A DNA stretch of 5,220 bases, taken from positions 1 through 5,220 of the forward strand of contig CANPWT010000061.1 of NCBI GenBank assembly GCA_947584775.1. The letters run 5' to 3'. The first letter of the stretch is position 1. Every line of letters starts with the position of its first letter. This stretch comes from an uncultured Clostridia bacterium (GTDB lineage: Bacteria > Bacillota > Clostridia > Christensenellales > UBA1242). The translations under genes were made by a program, and so were the position numbers. The notes below the pieces were generated by a model. The model did not search any database and was not told the DNA's origin. It worked only from the letters and a program-made list of their open reading frames with translations. Shown here piece by piece: positions 1 through 5,175 of this stretch.

Positions 1-37
1 ACGCGTTTACGCGTCGCTAGAACAAAGGGTTTTACCC
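1..37. other. Two small hairpins at the left edge
   Basis: Positions 1-14 form a perfect inverted repeat, ACGCG-TTTA-CGCGT. Positions 27-37 form a smaller one, GGGT-TTT-ACCC. Together with the terminator at 50-73 they make three successive stem-loops with similar T-rich/TTTA loops. No gene can be assigned here because the window begins at base 1. They may belong to the 3' end of a gene or RNA lying to the left. Confidence 0.35.
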
Positions 38-49
38 GCATTTGAAAAA

Positions 50-73
50 CCACGGGTTTACCCGTGGATTTTT
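50..73. terminator. Rho-independent terminator, possibly bidirectional
   Basis: A 7-bp GC-rich stem (CCACGGG, 50-56, with CCCGTGG, 61-67) has a TTTA loop and is followed by A and five T on the plus strand. Five A precede it, so the minus strand also ends in a T run. It would terminate a plus-strand gene left of the window, and could also back up the terminator of the minus-strand membrane-protein gene. Confidence 0.75.
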
Positions 74-81
74 ATTCGATT

Positions 82-109
82 AAAAAAAAGAGGTTAAACC
101 CTCTTTTTT
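82..109 (-). terminator. Rho-independent terminator of the membrane-protein gene
   Basis: On the minus strand a stem of six A-U pairs plus GAGG/CCTC closes a six-base loop (94-99) and runs into eight T (89-82). The 5' arm overlaps the TAA stop codon of the membrane-protein gene, so termination directly follows translation. The A/T arms are symmetrical, so some activity on the plus strand is possible. Confidence 0.85.
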
Positions 110-563
110 AATAATCTGTTGAAACGGTTACTGTGTTGTTAGTGTCGTTATTATTGTTTGTTTCCACTTTATTTTTTAAGCATAAAACAACAATCATAAA
201 TGCGGCGGTTAAAATGTTGCCTGTAAGCACGCTTAACACAAGCAAGGTTATAACCGAACCTTTTTTGCAGTTGCCCTTTGCTGCGTTAACAATAACTAAA
301 ATTGAAAACACCAAATTAACTGCGCCAAAGGCCAATAAGGTTATGCCGCTAACGGTAAAGAATTGTTTGAAAAGTGTAACAAACTGCGAAAGTTCTTCCG
401 AAGTAAAGGCAATTGAATCCTGCGCTAAAATTTCTTCAAGCATTGCAACATTTACATAGCCAATGCACATAAACAGCAACGCACCACACAAAATTATAAG
501 TGTGGAACTAATTATGCCAAGCACACCGCCTGCTATCATAAAACCTTTTTTTGTTTTTGTCAT
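108..563 (-). CDS. Small three-helix membrane protein, unknown function
   Basis: The protein has 151 residues and I do not recognise a characterised family. Three hydrophobic segments lie at about residues 8-35, 69-93 and 103-129. A Lys-rich N-terminus and the positive loop around 94-102 (NAAKGNCKKG) suggest cytoplasmic N-terminus, an external 33-residue acidic loop between helices 1 and 2, and an external C-terminal tail rich in Asn and Thr (134-151). The layout recalls small Bacillota membrane proteins of the DUF4064 kind, but that is an impression of architecture only. The start is well supported: AGGAGGG (575-569) lies 5 nt upstream of the ATG, with a near-consensus promoter before that. 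It is a single-gene unit divergent from holB and closed by its own terminator. The opposite strand has an open frame (133-459), which is a shadow. Confidence 0.8.
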   Translation of the reverse strand: MTKTKKGFMIAGGVLGIISSTLIILCGALLFMCIGYVNVAMLEEILAQDSIAFTSEELSQFVTLFKQFFTVSGITLLAFGAVNLVFSILVIVNAAKGNCKKGSVITLLVLSVLTGNILTAAFMIVVLCLKNKVETNNNNDTNNTVTVSTDY

Positions 564-581
564 ACCTACCCTCCTAGAATA

Positions 582-610
582 ATTATTGCATAAATTTTTG
601 CGTTTGTCAA
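582..610 (-). promoter_or_regulatory. Sigma-A type promoter of the membrane-protein gene
   Basis: Read on the minus strand: TTGACA (610-605), a 17-bp spacer, then AATAAT (587-582) preceded by TGC, an extended -10. The expected transcription start is near 575, which is where the AGGAGGG ribosome site begins. The mRNA would therefore have a very short 5' leader of about a dozen bases, leaving no room for a leader regulator. Confidence 0.8.
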
Positions 611-646
611 ATTTTTATTTAATTTAAAACATATTATTTTAAATAA

Positions 647-675
647 TTGAAAAATTTATTGCATTATGCTATAAT
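647..675 (+). promoter_or_regulatory. Sigma-A type promoter of holB-ricT
   Basis: TTGAAA (647-652), a 17-bp spacer and a perfect TATAAT (670-675) preceded by TGC, an extended -10. The start point expected about 7 bases after the -10 falls at about 680-684, on the holB ATG at 681. No ribosome-binding site is visible between the -10 and the ATG. This predicts a leaderless transcript. The promoter is back to back with that of the membrane-protein gene, with about 37 bp between the -35 boxes. Confidence 0.8.
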
Positions 676-680
676 TAGTT

Positions 681-1601
681 ATGCTTAATTTAAAAAATTG
701 CAACATCTATAATTCTTGCAACCTTAACAAGACGCAACATCACGCCTATTTATTTTATTCACTAGACCGCGCTTTAAATGACAATATTGCCCTAACTTTT
801 GCAAAAAGCCTAATTTGTGATAAGGGGGATGCGTGCGATGAGTGCGCTAGTTGCAGGCAGTTTGATTGTTTTAGCCACCCAGATGTAACAATTTTAAACA
901 GTGATAATTATAAAGTTGAAGATGTTAATGACATCATTTTAAAACTTTACTCTAAGCCAATAAGCGCAAATAAAAAGTTGTTTGTTATTTTAAATTTTGA
1001 CAATATGAATGAAACTGCGCAAAACAAACTGTTAAAATCGCTTGAAGAGCCAAACCAATACAACATTTTTATTTTGTCAACTTCTAAAATGGACAAAATT
1101 TTAACAACGGTTTTAAGCCGTGTTAATAAAATATATTTAAACAAACTATCGCTAGATGACAAAAAAATTATTTCCGCCCTGCTAAATTTGGACGATGAAA
1201 CTGCCGCCAAATTTTTATCTCCCGCCATAAATTTGACCGATTTATTTAAACTGTTAAACAATGAGGATGAAAACAGTTTTAACAGTATTTTTAATTTGTT
1301 AAGCGGGCTTAACACCACGGCGGATATCCCTGCCCTTGTAAGTGCGGTAACCGATGTTGACAAAGAAAAGTTTTTGGAACTTTTTATGGATGTGTTTTTA
1401 TCCGCCCTAGAAAATAACAAGGAAAAGTACGGCGCAAAAATTGTGGATTTAATTAATAGCAAGTTTAAAAAGCAAGTTATAATTAACTGTTTAGAAAAAA
1501 TTAACGAGGCGTATGTAAAACTTAAAGCAAATGTAAATTTTTATTATGTTTTAGATACGCTTTTGTACAATATTTTAAAGGAGAAATTTTTATGCAAGTA
1601 G
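681..1601 (+). CDS. holB: DNA polymerase III subunit delta prime
   Basis: Delta prime is the non-ATPase stator of the clamp-loader complex that loads the beta sliding clamp for DNA replication. The 306-residue length is normal. HAYLF at 21-25 begins the AAA+ fold. The P-loop region (26-34) has lost the GxxGxGK motif, as tolerated in delta prime. A zinc module follows with Cys46, 52, 55 and 58 (CX5CX2CX2C). KLLKSLEEP at 117-125 is the conserved delta prime segment. The arginine-finger motif, normally SRC, is S-R-V at 146-148, keeping the Arg. The C-terminal half is the helical collar domain, with low similarity as usual. ATG 681 leaves about 20 residues before HAYLF, as in the family, and no alternative start is near. 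Yet it has no ribosome site and coincides with the predicted transcription start. It overlaps ricT by 10 bp, indicating an operon. Confidence 0.93.
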   Translation: MLNLKNCNIYNSCNLNKTQHHAYLFYSLDRALNDNIALTFAKSLICDKGDACDECASCRQFDCFSHPDVTILNSDNYKVEDVNDIILKLYSKPISANKKLFVILNFDNMNETAQNKLLKSLEEPNQYNIFILSTSKMDKILTTVLSRVNKIYLNKLSLDDKKIISALLNLDDETAAKFLSPAINLTDLFKLLNNEDENSFNSIFNLLSGLNTTADIPALVSAVTDVDKEKFLELFMDVFLSALENNKEKYGAKIVDLINSKFKKQVIINCLEKINEAYVKLKANVNFYYVLDTLLYNILKEKFLCK

Positions 1602-2383
1602 TAGAAGTTATGCTTTACAGCCAGCCAGACAGCGTGTTTGTTAAAACCGACACCGCGCTAAACAAAAAGGACATTGTGGTAGTCAATGTGGACGGCAGCA
1701 AGGAAATGGGCATTGTAAAAACGCTTGATGTGGGCGAACAAAAAAGAGATTTGGCAGATTTTATTCGCCTTGCAACCGTGCAAGATAAAAAAGCCAGATG
1801 CGAAAATTGCGATTACGCTAAAAAATTGTTGCCGCAAATTAAATTAGAGGCAAAAAAACTTAATTTGAACATGAAAATTGGCTATATCGGCGTTAATTTG
1901 GACAAAACTAAAATTACAGTTAACTACACCGCGGACGAGCGCATAGATTTTAGGGAGTTGCTTAAAATTTTAAACAACAAATTTAAGGTTAAAATTGAAA
2001 TGCGCCAAATTGGCAACCGAGATGAAACCAAAATGATTGGCGGGCTTGGCTGCTGCGGGCGCGTTGCTTGTTGCAATTTGTATTTATCTGATTTTGATAA
2101 AGTCAGCATTAAAATGGCTAAAAACCAAAATTTATCGCTTAACCCAACCCGAATTAACGGCATGTGCGGTAGATTGCTTTGCTGCTTGAAATATGAGGAC
2201 GATTTTTACGAGGACATGCAAAAAAAGATGCCTAAATTAAACTCCAAAGTGAGCACCCCAGACGGCACGGGTGTGGTAACTAATGTGGACTTTTTAAAAG
2301 AACAAGTAACTGTTAGTTTTACTAAGGACGACACCACCGAGGTTAAAGTTTACCCCCTAACCGATGTTAAAAAAGGAAAATAA
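1592..2383 (+). CDS. ricT: RicT/YaaT, PSP1-domain regulator of RNase Y
   Basis: RicT is a cytosolic PSP1-domain protein. In Bacillus subtilis it forms the RicA-RicF-RicT complex, which carries iron-sulfur clusters and directs RNase Y in mRNA maturation. It also affects sporulation, competence and biofilm formation there. This 263-residue protein shows the family's Cys pattern: GGLGCCGRVACC (150-161: Cys154, 155, 160, 161) and GMCGRLLCC (190-198: Cys192, 197, 198), probable cluster ligands. Cys70 and Cys73 form an extra CxxC. The stretch from about residue 215 (KLNSKVSTPDGTGVV) is the usual C-terminal beta region. ATG 1592 has AAGGAG (1578-1583) with 8-nt spacing inside the end of holB, and the overlap with the holB stop implies translational coupling. 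The holB-ricT pair matches the known Bacillota order. No convincing terminator follows. Confidence 0.93.
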   Translation: MQVVEVMLYSQPDSVFVKTDTALNKKDIVVVNVDGSKEMGIVKTLDVGEQKRDLADFIRLATVQDKKARCENCDYAKKLLPQIKLEAKKLNLNMKIGYIGVNLDKTKITVNYTADERIDFRELLKILNNKFKVKIEMRQIGNRDETKMIGGLGCCGRVACCNLYLSDFDKVSIKMAKNQNLSLNPTRINGMCGRLLCCLKYEDDFYEDMQKKMPKLNSKVSTPDGTGVVTNVDFLKEQVTVSFTKDDTTEVKVYPLTDVKKGK

Positions 2384-2424
2384 GTTTGCTGGTCTTGAGA
2401 CAAAACCTAGATTGTTAATGCTTA

Positions 2425-2616
2425 GAGATACACTCGACTCGGACAATGTCCTCGCTCGGTATGACAAGACATATAGTGTTACCACGAGGGCTTGCTTTAA
2501 AGTGGGAATAAGAAGCAAACAAGTGAAGGCGTAATTTGCGATAATTAGAGCAAATAACCTAGAACGCAGTTTGCGACGTGTCATTCCGACCGAACGAAGT
2601 AAGTAGAGTGAATCTC
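2425..2616. repeat. Imperfect inverted-repeat (MITE-like) element
   Basis: The left arm (2425-2466) begins GAGATACACTC and ends CTCGGTATGACA. The right arm (2579-2616) begins TGTCATTCCGACCGAACG and ends GAGTGAATCTC, and is an imperfect reverse complement of the left arm. About 112 bp separate them. The arms resemble, from memory, dispersed repeats of the type GAGATTC...CTCGGAATGACA that are common in uncultured gut bacteria. The left arm holds the perfect palindrome GGACAATGTCC (2441-2451). The core contains a small hairpin ATTTGC/GCAAAT (2534-2555). There is no transposase, so it is at most a non-autonomous element. Target duplications are not obvious. Confidence 0.6.
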
Positions 2617-2618
2617 AA

Positions 2619-2698
2619 AATTAAAAGGGACATAATATACGCATGAAAAATAATGAAAATTTTACGCTCGAGAATTTTGGTAATGGAATTTCAATTTA
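2619..2698 (+). pseudogene. Truncated duplicate of the trmN6 start
   Basis: This segment is a near-copy of 2735-2813, which holds the upstream region and first codons of trmN6. It starts at ATG 2643 and encodes MKNNENFTLENFGNGISI, then TAG (2697-2699). The 18 residues are identical to those of the intact gene 115 bp downstream. Codons 2, 8, 9, 12 and 15 differ, six base changes in all, and every change is silent, including the double change CTC versus TTG for Leu9. Homology ends at the stop. It may be the stub of a formerly complete second allele, or a retained short upstream peptide. It has only the same weak, distant AAAGGG ribosome site as trmN6. Confidence 0.75.
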
Positions 2699-2734
2699 GG
2701 CGAAATTCGGCTTTGCCTCTTATCTAGTAAATTG

Positions 2735-2813
2735 AATTAAAGGGACATGATATACGCATGAAGAATAATGAAAATTTTACATTGGAGAATTTCGGTAATG
2801 GTATTTCAATTTA
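2735..2813 (+). repeat. Second copy of the 80-bp direct repeat
   Basis: This is the intact-gene copy of the duplicated segment. It covers 23 bp upstream and the first 18 codons plus two bases of trmN6. Compared with 2619-2698 it differs by a one-base deletion in the A run, one upstream substitution and six silent coding substitutions. Confidence 0.85.
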
Positions 2814-3432
2814 CCAATGTAACGAGTTATATAAATTTACAACGGATGCAATTTTACTTGCTAAGTTTTGCAACATAAAACATACCGACAATGTGTTAGA
2901 ACTTTGCGCCGGCAGTGGGGTTATTAGTTTTTATGCGTATTCGTTATCTAATTTTAATCATTTATATTTTAATGAAATTCAGCCGGAAATGTGTAAAATT
3001 ATTGAAGAAAATATTCGTTACAACAATTTAAAACGCAAAAGTAAAATATTTAATTGCAATTTAAAAAATTTAGCCTTGGCGGACTTTAAAAAGCCGGTTG
3101 ATGTTATAATTTGCAACCCGCCCTACCTTAAAGTTAACGACAAAAGTTTAATTAACGAAAAAAGGGAAATAGCCTTATCTAGGCACGAAATTGAAGCCAC
3201 ACTTGAAGATATAATTAAAAAATCTAGCGAATTAATTAAGGATAAAGGCAGGCTTTACATGGTGCATCTTGCCGCGCGTTCGGCCGAACTTATTGCCCTT
3301 TGCCACAACTATAAACTTGAAGTTAAAAAGATGAAATTTATTTTTACCAACGATAAAGAAGCATATTTAGTGCTAATTGAAGCTGTTAAAAACGCCAACC
3401 CCGGCGTCCGCGTTTTAAAAGAAAAAAATTAA
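2758..3432 (+). CDS. trmN6: tRNA1(Val) adenine-N6 methyltransferase (YabB/YfiC family)
   Basis: This SAM-dependent methyltransferase family includes the E. coli enzyme that makes N6-methyladenosine at position 37 of tRNA1(Val). The 224-residue protein shows the expected order. YKFTTDAILLAKF at 25-37 is the family signature. VLELCAGSG at 46-54 is SAM-binding motif I. FNEIQPEM at 71-78 follows as the acidic strand-2 region. CNPPY at 119-123 is the catalytic N-P-P-Y of adenine-N6 methylases. It is slightly shorter than typical members (about 240-250) at the C-terminus. ATG 2758 is supported by family alignment, but AAAGGG (2739-2744) lies about 13 nt upstream, further than ideal. yabB follows ricT and yabA in Bacillus, so the context agrees. 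The exact tRNA target here is inferred. Base 5' of it lies a truncated duplicate of its own start. Confidence 0.9.
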   Translation: MKNNENFTLENFGNGISIYQCNELYKFTTDAILLAKFCNIKHTDNVLELCAGSGVISFYAYSLSNFNHLYFNEIQPEMCKIIEENIRYNNLKRKSKIFNCNLKNLALADFKKPVDVIICNPPYLKVNDKSLINEKREIALSRHEIEATLEDIIKKSSELIKDKGRLYMVHLAARSAELIALCHNYKLEVKKMKFIFTNDKEAYLVLIEAVKNANPGVRVLKEKN

Positions 3433-3445
3433 TCCGCTTTAAAAT

Positions 3446-3472
3446 AAAAAAAGCACAAAATGTGCTTTTTTT
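3446..3472. terminator. Bidirectional terminator between trmN6 and thrS
   Basis: Seven A plus GCACA pair with TGTGC plus seven T around an AAA loop, giving a 12-bp stem. The A and T runs are symmetrical, so both strands carry a GC stem followed by a U run. It lies 13 bp after the trmN6 stop and 2 bp from the thrS stop, and serves both convergent genes. Confidence 0.92.
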
Positions 3473-3474
3473 GT

Positions 3475-4923
3475 TTATAGCGCACCATAGAACGATGGAC
3501 GTTTACTTATATATTTAGACAATGCTAATGGCCTATATGGATATTTCTTAATTTGCTCGCGGATAAAGTTTTGTAATTCTTCCTTGCTCATATCTAACAC
3601 CTGATTGTTTAATCTATCATTAACTTTAAATTTTGCTCCATTTAATTCATTATCTCCAACAACCACAACATAAGGTATCCATTCTTGCCTTGCTCTAACA
3701 AGTTTTTTGCCTAATTTTTCGTTGCGGTCATCAATGTCAAACCTTATGCCATCAAAATCTAGTTGTTCGCAAAAATTCAAGTGAGCATCGTTACTTACGG
3801 GCAAAATTCTTAATTGTACGGGTGAAAGCCAAAGCGGAAGCACAGGGCGTTCTAGTTTAAGTGCTTCTTCCAAAATTGCATACATACACCTTTCAACCAC
3901 ACCGACAGACGAGTGAACAATAACGCAATTTTTCTTTTCGTCATTTTCATCGGCGTAAACAATGTTGTAAACTTTGCCTTCTTTCACATCAAATTGGACA
4001 GTAGAGAGTTGTTGGTTGCCGTGTACACTATCTATTGATTGCCACTCGGATTTCATTGCCCAATAGTGTTTCATTTTGTCCATTCTTTCAATAAACAATG
4101 GGCGGTTTGAAAATTTCACAAGTTCCAAAATGTCTTGCTTGTATTTATCGTAAAACACATCAACAATTCGCAATACATTTGCATATTTTATGCCCATACC
4201 AGAATTTAAGTTTTCATATTTTTTAAATATGTCTTTATATTCCACTATCGCTTGTTGTTCATCTTTGCAAAAGCAGTGTATGTCCGCCATATGGAAAAAT
4301 CTATCTCGTTTTAAGCCAGATAGTTCGCCAGATTTTTCATATCTAAAATTTTCGCTATATTCAAAAAATCTTAAAGGCAGTTGTTTGTAACTAAATTTTG
4401 CTTGTTGCACCATTTTGAACAAACCGAAGTCGGCAGCAAAACGCAAAATGAATTCTTTGTTAGGGTCATCTGGCACTTTAACTGAATAATGCCTTTCGTG
4501 AAAAGAGCCACATTGTGCTAAAATTTGCTCATCTGCTTTGTTGTAGAAAAGTGGCGAGCCAATTTCCATTGCACCTAAATCATATTTGGCAATGCGTTCT
4601 TGCCAATCTTTAATTAAACTGAACATAAGTTGCCCATTAGGGTACATTCTATGATTGCCACTATCACTAGCACTTTCGTTATCGGCAAGTTCCAACCTTT
4701 TCATCTCTTTAATTGAAGGTGCTTCTGGCTTAACTTCGGCAGGTAGTTCCTCTGCCTTTACATAGTCCATAAGTTCAGCATATCCATATTTATTTAGTTT
4801 GTTTAAAACTTCATCTTTGTTAGACAAATCTAACGCAATTTCTTCGCCACTTGGCATAAGAAGAAAATAGTCCTTTTTTATATCTTTAACTATATCTTCT
4901 CTATTTAATAATTTGTTTTCCAT
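3475..4923 (-). CDS. thrS: Archaeal-type threonyl-tRNA synthetase, editing domain absent, nearly threonine-free
   Basis: Class II synthetase that charges tRNA-Thr. In the 482-residue protein, about 70 N-terminal residues precede the archaeal-style entry ASDSGNHRMYPNGQ (85-98). The catalytic core has motif 2 (FRYEKSGELSGLKR, 193-206, Arg194), TVQFD (308-312) and motif 3 (GVVER, 341-345). The anticodon-binding domain starts near WLSPVQLRILPV (365-376) and ends with the archaeal-like SKRPSF (473-478). Neither the bacterial TGS/SAD editing module nor the archaeal DTD-like one is present. Zinc ligands: His216 and His337 are kept, but the Cys position is Asp165. Spacing to LPLR (16 residues) matches E. 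coli Cys334 exactly. Only one Thr (308) occurs. Start 4923 has AGGAG (4934-4930) at 6 nt. The frame is open back to ATG 4986, which lacks a well-placed ribosome site and would add a Lys/Asn-rich tail. It could be a resistant second synthetase if another thrS exists. Confidence 0.93.
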   Translation of the reverse strand: MENKLLNREDIVKDIKKDYFLLMPSGEEIALDLSNKDEVLNKLNKYGYAELMDYVKAEELPAEVKPEAPSIKEMKRLELADNESASDSGNHRMYPNGQLMFSLIKDWQERIAKYDLGAMEIGSPLFYNKADEQILAQCGSFHERHYSVKVPDDPNKEFILRFAADFGLFKMVQQAKFSYKQLPLRFFEYSENFRYEKSGELSGLKRDRFFHMADIHCFCKDEQQAIVEYKDIFKKYENLNSGMGIKYANVLRIVDVFYDKYKQDILELVKFSNRPLFIERMDKMKHYWAMKSEWQSIDSVHGNQQLSTVQFDVKEGKVYNIVYADENDEKKNCVIVHSSVGVVERCMYAILEEALKLERPVLPLWLSPVQLRILPVSNDAHLNFCEQLDFDGIRFDIDDRNEKLGKKLVRARQEWIPYVVVVGDNELNGAKFKVNDRLNNQVLDMSKEELQNFIREQIKKYPYRPLALSKYISKRPSFYGAL

Positions 4924-4972
4924 AATAATCTCCTTTTTATTTTGTTTTTTATTTTTTGTTTTATTTTTAGTT

Positions 4973-5029
4973 TTATTGTTCCGCATAACCCTTTCGGGTG
5001 ATAATTTTTAGTTTTACAAATTTAATCAT
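4973..5029 (-). CDS. Short upstream ORF between the attenuator and thrS
   Basis: An 18-residue frame, MIKFVKLKIITRKGYAEQ, starts at ATG 5029 and ends at TAA 4973. AGGAGGG (5039-5033), stronger than the site of thrS itself, lies 3 nt upstream of the ATG, a little close. It lies just after terminator 2 and ends 49 bp before the thrS ATG. Its single Thr codon (ACC, 4999-4997) is next to a compact hairpin ACCC-GAAA-GGGT (4999-4988). It may be a second leader peptide or simply load ribosomes. The A-rich stretch between it and thrS is unstructured. Translation is unproven. Confidence 0.5.
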   Translation of the reverse strand: MIKFVKLKIITRKGYAEQ

Positions 5030-5043
5030 ACACCCTCCTAAAC

Positions 5044-5074
5044 AAAAAGGCAGCAACCTTTATAGTTGCTGCCC
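5044..5074 (-). terminator. Attenuator terminator 2 of the thrS leader
   Basis: On the minus strand GGCAGCAAC (5073-5065) pairs with GTTGCTGCC (5057-5049) around a 7-nt loop, with a G-U pair extending the base, then five T (5048-5044). It lies between the Thr leader peptide and thrS, so it can only act as a conditional stop for thrS or as a spacer. Its arms are the same sequence as those of terminator 1. Confidence 0.88.
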
Positions 5075-5088
5075 AAATGTCTGATATT

Positions 5089-5123
5089 AAAAAGCAGCAA
5101 CTTTTGTGTTTTGTTGCTGCCTT
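5089..5123 (-). terminator. Attenuator terminator 1 of the thrS leader
   Basis: On the minus strand AAGGCAGCAAC (5123-5113) pairs with GTTGCTGCTTT (5101-5091), 11 bp with one G-U, around an 11-nt A-rich loop, and the T run continues to 5089. The U run is short. Its arms repeat in terminator 2, so the 3' arm here could instead pair with the 5' arm of terminator 2 and break both. Confidence 0.8.
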
Positions 5124-5151
5124 ATATTATTTATTTTTTGCATACACAAAA

Positions 5152-5175
5152 CACCATATCTATTTTGATACGGTG
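5152..5175 (-). promoter_or_regulatory. Hairpin overlapping the leader-peptide Thr codons
   Basis: CACCGTATC (5175-5167) pairs with GATATGGTG (5160-5152), 9 bp with one G-U, around a 6-nt loop that contains part of the TAG stop. The 5' arm includes the last Thr codon and one base of the second. A ribosome waiting on these codons or at the stop would prevent it from forming. It occupies the position of the pause or 1:2 hairpin in classical attenuators. Confidence 0.65.

Larger units (their letters stand above)
2384..2757. other. 374-bp gap between ricT and trmN6
   Basis: This gap contains no intact gene. It holds an inverted-repeat element (2425-2616), the truncated duplicate of the trmN6 start (2619-2698) and a 36-bp unique spacer (2699-2734) containing a short GGCGAA/TTTGCC hairpin. 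In Bacillus the gene yabA (initiation-control protein) normally sits between these two genes. I see no recognisable yabA remnant in either strand. A minus-strand open frame of 75 codons (2357-2584) lies mostly in the repeat element, has no good ribosome site and is judged spurious. Confidence 0.7.

Noticed and set aside
1..45. Possible end of a plus-strand gene (frame 1 open to TGA 43-45, then a terminator)
   Set aside because: Only 14 codons are visible, they match nothing I recognise, and frame 2 is open as well. The stretch is full of hairpins and may be non-coding.
133..459. Plus-strand 108-codon frame opposite the membrane-protein gene
   Set aside because: It has no promoter or ribosome site, and the minus-strand gene has both.
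947..1462. Minus-strand 171-codon frame inside holB
   Set aside because: Ser/Leu/Lys-rich composition typical of the antisense of an AT-rich gene, and holB is clearly the real gene.
1924..2163. Minus-strand 79-codon frame inside ricT
   Set aside because: Antisense shadow of the conserved Cys-rich core of ricT.
2357..2584. Minus-strand 75-codon frame
   Set aside because: It overlaps the ricT end and the inverted-repeat element, has no ribosome site and resembles no known protein.
4190..4390. Plus-strand 66-codon frame inside thrS
   Set aside because: Antisense shadow of the ThrRS catalytic core.
4924..4986. In-frame 21-residue N-terminal extension of thrS (from ATG 4986)
   Set aside because: It is Lys/Asn-rich and low-complexity, has no properly spaced ribosome site, and overlaps the short upstream frame. 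The ATG at 4923 has AGGAG at 6 nt and gives the near-Thr-free protein.
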